NCBI GenBank assembly: GCA_002322035.1
Contig: DCNF01000036.1
Location: 28,896 to 37,738, forward strand
Source: Geobacter sp. UBA1603
GTDB taxonomy: Bacteria; Desulfobacterota; Desulfuromonadia; Geobacterales; Pseudopelobacteraceae
Direction of reading: 5' to 3'
DNA length: 8,843 bases
A program made the position numbers and the translations under genes. Of the stretch, positions 1-5,722 are shown one piece after another (position 1 is the first letter of the stretch; each line of letters begins with the position of its first letter). Under the pieces are notes generated by a model that worked only from the letters and a program-made list of their open reading frames with translations, was not told where the DNA came from and did no database searches.

Positions 1-2333
1 AGTGGTGTGTCGGCCGGCACCGCACTGTTTCCGCTTGCGGGGGATGGTGCTGCCTGCTTCTCGACCAGGTTCTGAAGGTTGAGGCTGCCGTCCTTGCGGA
101 TGATGATCCGGGAGTAGACGCTGTTCAGTGCGATCTGGCGCAGGGAGAGGCTGAACGGATCAAGGGTGCCGCCGATTTCATCAAATTGCAGGCTCTCCCA
201 GGAGAGCAGGTCTTCCTCGGCTTTGGTATCGATGGCATGAAAACCGCGAATACCGGCAGTTCCCTTGAAACTTCCGACCGGTTTCCCGTTTGTGATGCCG
301 ATGTCAACGGTCATGCCGGTGTCAGCGGTGCCGGCCTGGACGAATACGTTCAGGTTGGAAGGAAAATAGGCCTCGAAATCGCGCAGCGGCAGCCGGCCGA
401 TTGCCACTGTTCCCTGATAGCGGAACGGGGAGGGGGTGATCTGGCCCGAGGCCTTTACCGGTGTGGCCTTGTTGAAGGTGGTGGAGAATGTCAGCGGTGC
501 CGGGGTGAAGCGGGGGCCCTGAAGCCGTGCCAGGCCGATCGAGGTGTTTGTGAGACTGAAACGGGGCCGCTCGGGCCGGGCCTTGTCGGTCAGGGTGGCC
601 GAGAGCCGGTCGACGGCGATTTTTTTCACGCGGTAGCTGAACTCGGGACGGACTTCGGCCCGGGCCGGCGATCGCGGCTGCGGGGCACGGGCTGCGGCCG
701 TTTGGGGTTTTTTCAGCAGGGACTGCAGCGAGAGTGAGCCGTCTGTTTCCCGGGAAAGAGAGATGGTTCCCCGGTTCAGCCTGATTTCGCCGACATCGAG
801 CAGATTCTGCTTCTGGCGGTAGGATACGTCACCGATGTCGAAGCGATCAAGAGATATGCCTTCCCGCTCTCCGTACCGGGCCGCAAGCCCGCGGCCCCCC
901 AGGGAAGCGCGGGTGAGCTCAACCCCCTGATCAGGAGCATAGCTTACCTGTCCGGCAAGGTCGAGTGTCCCCTGAACCGGTGCGGTCAGAAAACGGGCCA
1001 GGTAGGGCCATCCCCGCTGGAGTGTGAGTCCCGCAAGTTCAAAGGAACAGCGGGCGTTTTTGTCGACGCTGGAAAACGTGCCTTCTGCAGCCAGGGTGGC
1101 CGCCGAGTCGGCCGTGAGGGACAGCTCAAAACTGGCCGGGGTGCCGGGTGCCGTCGAGAAACCGGTAACCGTGGCATCGATCTCTGACACGGTCTCGCTG
1201 AAACCGCCCGGAACGCTTGTATCCTTCAGATGTAGCGTGCTGTTTGCCACGGTAAATGACCCGATCTGCAGATGGGGTGGGGCAGGGGGGGGCGCCGGTT
1301 TTTTGTCTGGCGTGACGTGCGCCGTGTCCCTGGAGGAGAACAGCCGCTGGTGGGCCCATTCCCCCCGTGCATTGCGGCTTACAAAGAGTTCAGCCCCTTC
1401 AAGGGCGATGGAGTCGATCAGGAACTGGCGGGCAAAGGGGGCGATCCGGGCAGCTTTGACCTGCAGGGTGGGGATCTTCAGCATTTCCTGCCCGCCGGCC
1501 TGGGTAACAGCCAGGCCATCCAGCCGGATGATCCCTTTCAGGGTCAGATCCGGTTTTGTCTGGCGTGATGCCCGGTAGTTCAGTTCGGCATTGATGCTTA
1601 TGTCTCCCGATGTCAGGGCGACCGGCAGCGGTGTCGGCGCGTAGGCCAGAAGCGGGGCCAGTTTCAGGCGTTGCAGCTCGATCTGCAGTGATGTTTCCAT
1701 GGAGCTGCTGAGCGGTTTGGTTTTGCCGGTAAAGGAGAGATGCGCCCCGTCGATTTCTGCCGAAAACTTCGGATCGACGTAAGATTCCACCAGGTAGGGT
1801 ATATTGCTGATAAAGGGGATCGCGACATCCAGGTTGCGGATCGTGTGTTTTCTGCCGCCGCTGACCGCCTGGTCGTCAAAATCGATCGAGCCGTTTATGA
1901 TGCGGATGTTGTTAAGGGAATAAAGCGGTGATCCGCCACCGGGCTGCTTCGGCCGGGCAGCGCTCCTGGTGATGATATCGCTGAAGCTGTAGCGGTTGGA
2001 CGCCAGGCGGACAACGCTGACAACCGGCGTGTCGATGGTCAGCTCATCGAGGATGAAACTGCGCCGGAAAAGTGAACTGGCTGAAAGGGAGGCCCGCAGG
2101 CCGGCAAGCTTCAAAAGCGGGGTCGGAGCATTTTCAGCCACGGTCAGGTCGCGAACGGTCACGGTCAGGCTGAACGGATTGATTGAGACGGCACCGATGC
2201 TCACCGCCCGTCCGGTTGCATCTTGCAGGGCCATAACGGCTTTGTTGCGAACAATGCCGGGCAGTATGGCGACAACAAAAAAAAGCAGAAGTGCGGCAAC
2301 GCTTCCCGCGGCGATGGTCAGTTTCTTGTTCAT
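1..2333 (-). CDS. AsmA-like DUF748 family protein, N-terminal part (cut by left edge)
   Basis: The minus strand is open from 2333 to the left edge (777 codons, no stop), so the C-terminus is missing. The protein opens with MNKK and one hydrophobic segment (about residues 5-27, LTIAAGSVAALLLFFVVAIL), an inner-membrane anchor with the rest in the periplasm. What follows is beta-rich, nearly Cys-free sequence typical of DUF748/AsmA proteins, including the family-like stretch near 65-225 (LLSWESLQF, then SRIIIRKDGSLNLQNLV). A motif of the form strand-basic-x-x-(D/N)G-strand-Leu recurs about every 210 residues, each time followed by a Pro/Ala-rich linker. AsmA relatives (TamB, YhdP) are long beta-groove proteins implicated in lipid transport to the outer membrane; that role here is inference. 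An AGGA at 2343-2346 lies 9 bases from the ATG at 2333 but only 3 from the in-frame ATG at 2339, so 2333 is preferred. It diverges from the ompA-like gene. Confidence 0.88.
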   Translation of the reverse strand, partial: MNKKLTIAAGSVAALLLFFVVAILPGIVRNKAVMALQDATGRAVSIGAVSINPFSLTVTVRDLTVAENAPTPLLKLAGLRASLSASSLFRRSFILDELTIDTPVVSVVRLASNRYSFSDIITRSAARPKQPGGGSPLYSLNNIRIINGSIDFDDQAVSGGRKHTIRNLDVAIPFISNIPYLVESYVDPKFSAEIDGAHLSFTGKTKPLSSSMETSLQIELQRLKLAPLLAYAPTPLPVALTSGDISINAELNYRASRQTKPDLTLKGIIRLDGLAVTQAGGQEMLKIPTLQVKAARIAPFARQFLIDSIALEGAELFVSRNARGEWAHQRLFSSRDTAHVTPDKKPAPPPAPPHLQIGSFTVANSTLHLKDTSVPGGFSETVSEIDATVTGFSTAPGTPASFELSLTADSAATLAAEGTFSSVDKNARCSFELAGLTLQRGWPYLARFLTAPVQGTLDLAGQVSYAPDQGVELTRASLGGRGLAARYGEREGISLDRFDIGDVSYRQKQNLLDVGEIRLNRGTISLSRETDGSLSLQSLLKKPQTAAARAPQPRSPARAEVRPEFSYRVKKIAVDRLSATLTDKARPERPRFSLTNTSIGLARLQGPRFTPAPLTFSTTFNKATPVKASGQITPSPFRYQGTVAIGRLPLRDFEAYFPSNLNVFVQAGTADTGMTVDIGITNGKPVGSFKGTAGIRGFHAIDTKAEEDLLSWESLQFDEIGGTLDPFSLSLRQIALNSVYSRIIIRKDGSLNLQNLVEKQAAPSPASGNSAVPADTP

Positions 2334-2472
2334 GTTCATGGATCCTGAATAACAGTTTACTTGCATTATGGCAATTTTTTGGTATTTTTACTTTTACAAT
2401 ATTGGCTTGAATGATGAAAGCTCCAATTGCTTTCAGGCACGTCATTACATCTGGGACAGGTAAGGAGGTCGT
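2334..2472. promoter_or_regulatory. AT-rich divergent intergenic region between asmA-like and ompA-like genes
   Basis: These 139 bases separate two divergent genes and are clearly more AT-rich than the flanking coding DNA, particularly 2349-2403. Promoters for both genes must lie here or, for the AsmA-like gene, very near its start. The best plus-strand pair I can see is weak: TTGCAT at 2361-2366 and TATTTT at 2383-2388, spaced 16. A TACAAT at 2395-2400 is a better -10 but has no recognisable -35. No convincing sigma54 GG-N10-GC pair was found. The region is called regulatory from its position rather than from a strong motif. Confidence 0.45.
2461..2468 (+). promoter_or_regulatory. Strong ribosome binding site of the ompA-like gene
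   Basis: TAAGGAGG is a near-perfect Shine-Dalgarno sequence ending 4 bases before the ATG at 2473. This fixes the start and predicts high translation, as expected for an abundant outer-membrane protein. Confidence 0.85.
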
Positions 2473-3750
2473 ATGAGGAAAATGGTAGTAACCGCCGGAT
2501 GCGTTCTGGCAGTCACATGGGCGGCTGGAGCATCAGCCGCTGTCAAACAGGGTGATTTCTATGTGTCTCCGCTGGTGGGCGGATACACCTTTGAAGGCGG
2601 CAAGCAGCACCTGAAGACAAACCTGCTCTACGGTGCCCGCCTCGGCTACAACGCCACCGAGCGGATCGCGGTTGAAGGCGGAATGGACTACACCCGTACG
2701 TCTCATTCACCAACAGGCAAGAAAATTGCTTTGTTTAAGCCCGGTTTTGACCTGGTCTACAACATGTACCCCAAAAGCTCGCTGGTGCCATTTCTTGCGG
2801 TTGGCTATGGACTCTATCAACTGGATGGACCATCTGTCCTTGTATCGAAAAAAGCCCGCGGCGCATTTGATTACGGTGCCGGACTGAAGATGTTCCTGAA
2901 CGACTCATTTGCCCTGCGGGCTGATGTGCGCCATATTATCGCCGAGGCGGGCTCATCCCAGTTCCACGGCAAGAATGTTCACAATCTTTCCTATACCGTG
3001 GGTGCCTACATCCCCTTCGGTGGCACCGCGCCGGTTGCCAAGCCGGTCGCTGCCCCGGCGCCGGTTGTTGAGGCCGTACAGCCCAAAGCGGCCCCGGCCG
3101 CACCGGTCATCGTGCCTGAACCGCCCAAGCCAGCTCCGAAGCCTGCCCCTGCTCCGCCCAAGGACAGTGACGGCGACGGCGTCATCGACAGCCTTGACAA
3201 GTGCCCCGATACCCCCGCCGGCGTAAAGGTTGACAGCACCGGCTGCCCCCTTGATTCCGACAAGGACGGCGTGCCCGATTATCTCGACAAATGCCCCGGT
3301 ACTCCTGCCGGCACAAAGGTTGATGCCAACGGCTGCCCGCCGCCGGTAGAAGCCGCCCAGCCCAAGGCATCGGCCGCAGCGGTCAAGGCCGCCGAGCGCT
3401 TCTGCAGCAAGCCGGCCGTTATTGCGATTCAGTTTGACACCAACAAAGCTGATATCAAGCCCAAGTACGAATCGGACCTGAAAATTCTCGGTATTTTTCT
3501 GAAGGAGTTCCCCAACGCCAAAGGCCAGATTTCGGGCCATACGGACAATGTTGGCAGCAAGGAGGCAAATATGAAGCTCTCCAAGCGCCGGGCCGACAGT
3601 GTCAAGGGATACCTTACCAAAAACTACGGAGTTGCTCCGGAGCGGATTGAGACGGTGGGATACGGCCCGACCAAACCGGTGGCTGACAACAAAAGCGCTG
3701 CCGGCAAAGCCAAAAACCGCAGAATTGAAACCAGCTTCACCTGCGACTGA
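2473..3750 (+). CDS. OmpA-family outer membrane protein with TSP3 calcium-binding repeats
   Basis: This 425-residue protein anchors the outer membrane to peptidoglycan. Domains in order: a signal peptide (1-22, likely cleavage GASA|AVKQ); an N-terminal beta-barrel of about 160 residues (23-183, alternating strands ending at YTVGAYIPFGG); a Pro/Ala/Lys linker (184-230); two exact-length 30-residue thrombospondin type 3 repeats (231-260 and 261-290) with DSDGDG and DSDKDG calcium loops and paired Cys; and an OmpA C-terminal domain (about 315-420). The last carries FDTNKADIKP, GHTDNVGS and LSKRRADSVKGYL. By comparison with E. coli OmpA, Asp358 and Arg373 are the expected diaminopimelate-binding residues and keep the family's 15-residue spacing. 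Cys311 and Cys424 bracket this domain and could form a disulfide. The architecture resembles OprF and Geobacter OmpA-like porins. It is probably monocistronic, as it ends in a strong terminator. The symbol is left empty because several ompA-like paralogues are usual. Confidence 0.95.
   Translation: MRKMVVTAGCVLAVTWAAGASAAVKQGDFYVSPLVGGYTFEGGKQHLKTNLLYGARLGYNATERIAVEGGMDYTRTSHSPTGKKIALFKPGFDLVYNMYPKSSLVPFLAVGYGLYQLDGPSVLVSKKARGAFDYGAGLKMFLNDSFALRADVRHIIAEAGSSQFHGKNVHNLSYTVGAYIPFGGTAPVAKPVAAPAPVVEAVQPKAAPAAPVIVPEPPKPAPKPAPAPPKDSDGDGVIDSLDKCPDTPAGVKVDSTGCPLDSDKDGVPDYLDKCPGTPAGTKVDANGCPPPVEAAQPKASAAAVKAAERFCSKPAVIAIQFDTNKADIKPKYESDLKILGIFLKEFPNAKGQISGHTDNVGSKEANMKLSKRRADSVKGYLTKNYGVAPERIETVGYGPTKPVADNKSAAGKAKNRRIETSFTCD
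3163..3342 (+). repeat. Two tandem 90-bp units encoding TSP3 repeats
   Basis: The two units (3163-3252 and 3253-3342) each encode 30 residues. Both follow the plan DSDxDGVxD, then LDKCP, TPAG, KVD and GCP. The protein repeats are far better conserved than third codon positions, which points to an old duplication under selection rather than a fresh slip. Each unit carries two Cys 14 residues apart and an acidic calcium loop of the TSP3 type. Confidence 0.85.
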
Positions 3751-3775
3751 TTCACCTTCTCAACAGGCTGTTTTG

Positions 3776-3811
3776 AAAGGCGCCCCTTGGACACACGGGG
3801 CGCCTTTTTTT
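3776..3811 (+). terminator. Intrinsic terminator of the ompA-like gene
   Basis: An 11-bp perfect stem (AAAGGCGCCCC at 3776-3786 with its complement at 3797-3807) encloses a 10-base loop, and its 3' arm runs into a T tract ending at 3811. It starts 25 bases after the ompA-like stop codon. The GC-rich lower stem and T run make it a classic Rho-independent terminator. Confidence 0.93.
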
Positions 3812-3906
3812 CGTCTGGTCGTCCCCTCTGGAGCCCGCTGCGGCTGCGTATGCCATCAATTCGTTGCTCTGAATATGAGGCTGATAACCTGATGCGGCGC
3901 GTCAAG
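3812..3906. other. Intergenic stretch without recognisable gene
   Basis: Between the ompA-like terminator and the hairpin-rich region I see no coding potential, RBS-preceded start or clear promoter. It contains the left copy of an 8-base direct repeat (GCTGATAA at 3880-3887) whose other copy is at 4173-4180. Confidence 0.5.
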
Positions 3907-4142
3907 CCTTAAGGTCTGTCATGCCCTCTGTGTGACGGGCCCTGAAGGTGGGAACATCAGCCGAACGGCGCCGGTACGCGATATCCGGGGCTGTAGTGAA
4001 CCCGAAGAAAGTCGCAGGAACGCCAGCCGTTCGAGCAGACAAGAAGAATCGCACACAAGGCCTGTTTATCACAGCATCAGGGGTGGAGACGTTGTCGTCT
4101 CGCCACGTTCGTGTTCAGGCGGATTGGCGGGCTGCTGAACAC
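3907..4142 (+). ncRNA. Candidate structured RNA, possibly a group II intron domain I remnant
   Basis: No supported protein lies here, yet four hairpins follow one another. First, CCTT/AAGG (3907-3910 with 3945-3948) encloses a 9-bp stem GGTCTGTCA (3913-3921) with TGACGGGCC (3933-3941), which includes two G-U pairs. Second, CAGCC/GGCTG (3958-3962 with 3989-3993) encloses CCGG/CCGG. Third, GTGG-AGACG pairs with CGTCT-CCAC at 4083-4106 across a two-base bulge. Fourth, there is a perfect 8-bp stem GTGTTCAG/CTGAACAC (4111-4118 with 4135-4142). The wording between hairpins (GTAGTGAACCCG, then GTCGCAGGAACGCC) resembles domain I of bacterial group II introns from memory, which I cannot verify here. 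No domain V hairpin, no 3' splice end and no reverse transcriptase follow, so at most this is a fragment. The strand is not certain; G-U pairs and resemblance favour plus. Confidence 0.4.
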
Positions 4143-4144
4143 AT

Positions 4145-4176
4145 AAAAACAGCCCCCGAGGTTTACTCAGGTGCTG
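4145..4176 (-). terminator. Intrinsic terminator of the Ig-like lipoprotein gene
   Basis: On the minus strand CAGCACCTGAG pairs with CTCGGGGGCTG (4150-4176; 10 pairs, including one G-U, with one A-G mismatch) around a 5-base loop, followed by TTTTT (4145-4149). It lies about 45 bases after the stop codon at 4221, the right place to end that transcript. Confidence 0.75.
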
Positions 4177-4206
4177 ATAAATATGCATCTAAATAGGTAT
4201 CTGGTT

Positions 4207-4221
4207 AGCTCTGGTAGAGCT
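4207..4221 (-). other. Small hairpin abutting the lipoprotein stop codon
   Basis: GCTCT-GGT-AGAGC (4208-4220, plus one flanking A-T pair) forms a 6-bp stem with a 3-base loop immediately at the stop codon. There is no U tract, so it is not a terminator by itself. It may protect the mRNA end or be incidental. Confidence 0.35.
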
Positions 4222-5561
4222 TAGAAGCCAGTGCCGCCGCTCCCGCCGGTGCTGCCGGTGGTAGGTGTCGTCGCCTGCGCGGTGGTGAAACTCCAGGTTT
4301 GGTCATTGACAAGCCCGATGGTTGTTGAGCCGGAGATAAGGACACCCTTTTTGATGGTAACGGTGACGGTCGTGCCGGCCGCGATTGGGCTTGCCGGGGT
4401 GAAGGTGGCGACTTTGCTCGTGGCGTTGTAGCTGACGCTGCCGGAAATGGTGGTTGTGCCGGCCTTGACCGTCCAGTTGGCCGGATTAGTGACCGAGGCG
4501 CTGTCCATGGCAAGGCTGAAGGTGGCGCTGATGGCTGTGCCGGCTGTGCTGGTTGTGCCATTGGCCGGGGTCACGGCAGTAACGGCCGGGAATTCGACAA
4601 CGGTGATCGTCGGCGGAGTATAGGTCGTGGGTGTCGCTGTTGCCGTCGTTGTTGTTGCCACAGCCGTTGCGGTGGTGCTGACGGCATTCGTGAACGTCGT
4701 GGGGGTAACGGCCGTTGCTTCAACCACGGATCCGGTGGTCGGGACCGGGGTTGCCGAGGTCACTGAGGCCCCTGTCCCGGTGACCGTGACCGCAGCGGTC
4801 ACCGCATTGGTCGCTATGGTAGTGGCCTGGGCCGCTTGCAGCGTAATATTGCTGTTGCTGCTGTTGATGCTGCTGATTGCAGTGGTGACCGCCGTTGTCA
4901 TGGTCGTATTCAGCAGGGCCGGAGTGGAGAGAGTTGCTGTTGACGCGCTGGAAACCGTTGCTGAAATTGCCTGCAGTGTCTGGGTCTGGACCGACTCCAG
5001 CTGCGCGCTTGTGACCGCCGTCGATTTGCTCTGGATGGTGGCGGTGATCGACTGGACGATTGTCTCGACCGATTTGGCCAGCATCAGGGCCGCAGGTGTC
5101 GCTGATGCTGAAATGTCGCTGTCAAATGCTGCCCCGTTGTTGAGCGTTTCCAGTTTTGCCTTGACGGTGCCGGTGGTATCAAGGGCAACCAGCGTGGTCA
5201 GGGGGGTTACGTTTTTTGATCCGGCCGGCGCGATCATCTGGATGGCGTCCTGACCTGTTATCTTGTCTTTTCCACCTTCAGAGACGAGCACATGGCGATA
5301 GGTCGGGGTTGTCGGCAGCTGGAAGTTGCCATTGGCGTCAGTGGTGGTGTAAATCTCGGCCGCATCCCGGGAGAGCCGGGTGCCGGTTCCGGAGATGTCA
5401 TCGGCATAGACAATGGCTCCAACCACCGGACCCTGGACTATTTTTCCGGCCGGTCCGCTGGGAGCGGCAGGCGGCGTGTAGTCACTGTCGCCGCAGGCGC
5501 TTAAAAGGCCGGCAGTCAATGAAAGCAAAGCATACATTCTTATTGATTTGTTCATACTCAT
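4221..5561 (-). CDS. Secreted lipoprotein with Thr/Ala-rich stalk and C-terminal bacterial Ig-like (Big_5) domain
   Basis: This 446-residue protein starts with a short lipoprotein signal peptide ending in LLSAC, making Cys23 the lipidated residue; Gly at +2 does not signal inner-membrane retention, so an outer-membrane site is likely. Residues 38-95 (GKIVQGPVVGAIVYADD, TTTDANGNFQLP) look like a carboxypeptidase-regulatory-type beta domain. Residues 100-320 are dominated by Thr, Ala, Ser and Val with no Cys, a flexible or helical stalk. Residues 325-428 fit a Big_5/SbsA-type Ig-like domain (TPANGTTS, FSLAMDSASV, FTPASPIAAGTTVTVTI, WSFTTA). The tail is Gly/Ser-rich and ends in Phe. The start at 5561 is set by AAAGGAGG at 5571-5578, 9 bases upstream; a longer frame to 5600 would begin upstream of this SD. 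It appears to be a single-gene unit between its own promoter and terminator. The function is unknown; surface adhesion or matrix binding is a guess. Confidence 0.9.
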   Translation of the reverse strand: MSMNKSIRMYALLSLTAGLLSACGDSDYTPPAAPSGPAGKIVQGPVVGAIVYADDISGTGTRLSRDAAEIYTTTDANGNFQLPTTPTYRHVLVSEGGKDKITGQDAIQMIAPAGSKNVTPLTTLVALDTTGTVKAKLETLNNGAAFDSDISASATPAALMLAKSVETIVQSITATIQSKSTAVTSAQLESVQTQTLQAISATVSSASTATLSTPALLNTTMTTAVTTAISSINSSNSNITLQAAQATTIATNAVTAAVTVTGTGASVTSATPVPTTGSVVEATAVTPTTFTNAVSTTATAVATTTTATATPTTYTPPTITVVEFPAVTAVTPANGTTSTAGTAISATFSLAMDSASVTNPANWTVKAGTTTISGSVSYNATSKVATFTPASPIAAGTTVTVTIKKGVLISGSTTIGLVNDQTWSFTTAQATTPTTGSTGGSGGTGF

Positions 5562-5570
5562 ACGTTTGAT

Positions 5571-5578
5571 CCTCCTTT
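5571..5578 (-). promoter_or_regulatory. Ribosome binding site fixing the lipoprotein start
   Basis: AAAGGAGG on the minus strand lies 9 bases before the ATG at 5561 (MSMNK) and 15 before the ATG at 5555. This favours 5561, excludes the 13-residue extension to 5600, and yields a compact lipoprotein signal peptide. Confidence 0.8.
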
Positions 5579-5624
5579 TATTATTCTCATTACGGGGCAA
5601 ATAATACGGAAATTAATATTTGCT

Positions 5625-5652
5625 ATATTAGCGTAATTGGCTCTGAAGTCAA
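5625..5652 (-). promoter_or_regulatory. Sigma70-like promoter of the lipoprotein gene
   Basis: On the minus strand TTGACT (5647-5652, 5 of 6 to consensus) is followed after 16 bases by TAATAT (5625-5630, 4 of 6) in an AT-rich region. The predicted transcript start is near 5617-5618, giving a leader of about 56 bases. This is the best promoter in the window and suggests the gene is expressed independently of the polysaccharide genes upstream. Confidence 0.65.
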
Positions 5653-5722
5653 CAGATAAATCGGAAATAAACTACTTAGAAAGAGCTCTATCTACAGCTT
5701 GTTAGAGGTGTTGCGAGTTGTG

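Larger units (their letters stand above)
5562..5722. other. Intergenic region between yjbH and the lipoprotein gene
   Basis: This 161-base AT-rich gap holds the lipoprotein promoter and RBS. I looked for a terminator after the yjbH stop and found only the palindrome AGAGCTCT (near 5682-5689), with no adequate stem and U tract. Partial readthrough from the polysaccharide operon into the lipoprotein gene therefore cannot be excluded. Confidence 0.5.

Noticed and set aside
186..737. Plus-strand open frame of about 183 codons
   Set aside because: It lies wholly antisense to the AsmA-like gene, has no RBS, and its Gly/Arg-rich composition is what a GC-rich coding strand yields in reverse. The minus frame matches a known family.
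1024..1578. Plus-strand open frame of about 184 codons
   Set aside because: It is antisense to the AsmA-like gene and shows no recognisable motif or plausible translation start.
2401..2440. Sigma54 promoter upstream of the ompA-like gene
   Set aside because: A GG is present near 2404, but no GC falls at the required 10-base spacing.
2953..3540. Minus-strand frame of about 195 codons antisense to the ompA-like gene
   Set aside because: The plus strand encodes an unmistakable OmpA protein here; the antisense frame is Gly/Arg-rich, without RBS or motif.
3932..4138. Plus-strand frame of 68 codons
   Set aside because: It is a second overlapping frame through the same hairpin block, with no RBS and no motif.
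3948..4196. Plus-strand frame starting at GTG, 82 codons
   Set aside because: It overlaps the hairpin block, lacks a usable Shine-Dalgarno and runs through the opposing terminator. Its Arg/Lys/Ala composition looks like translated RNA-gene sequence.
3812..4220. Cyclic dinucleotide (GEMM) riboswitch, often seen in Geobacter relatives
   Set aside because: The conserved GEMM core words (such as CACGCACAGGGCAAACC) are absent on both strands, and no gene follows at the right distance.
4627..5253. Plus-strand Val/Ala-rich frame of 208 codons resembling a membrane protein
   Set aside because: It is the reverse complement of the Thr/Ala-rich lipoprotein stalk (ACC/GCC codons read as GGT/GGC and shifted Val/Ala codons), which creates false hydrophobicity. 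It has no RBS.
5653..5722. Terminator after yjbH
   Set aside because: Only a short AGAGCTCT palindrome and a 4-bp AGCT stem are present, with no stable stem followed by a U run.
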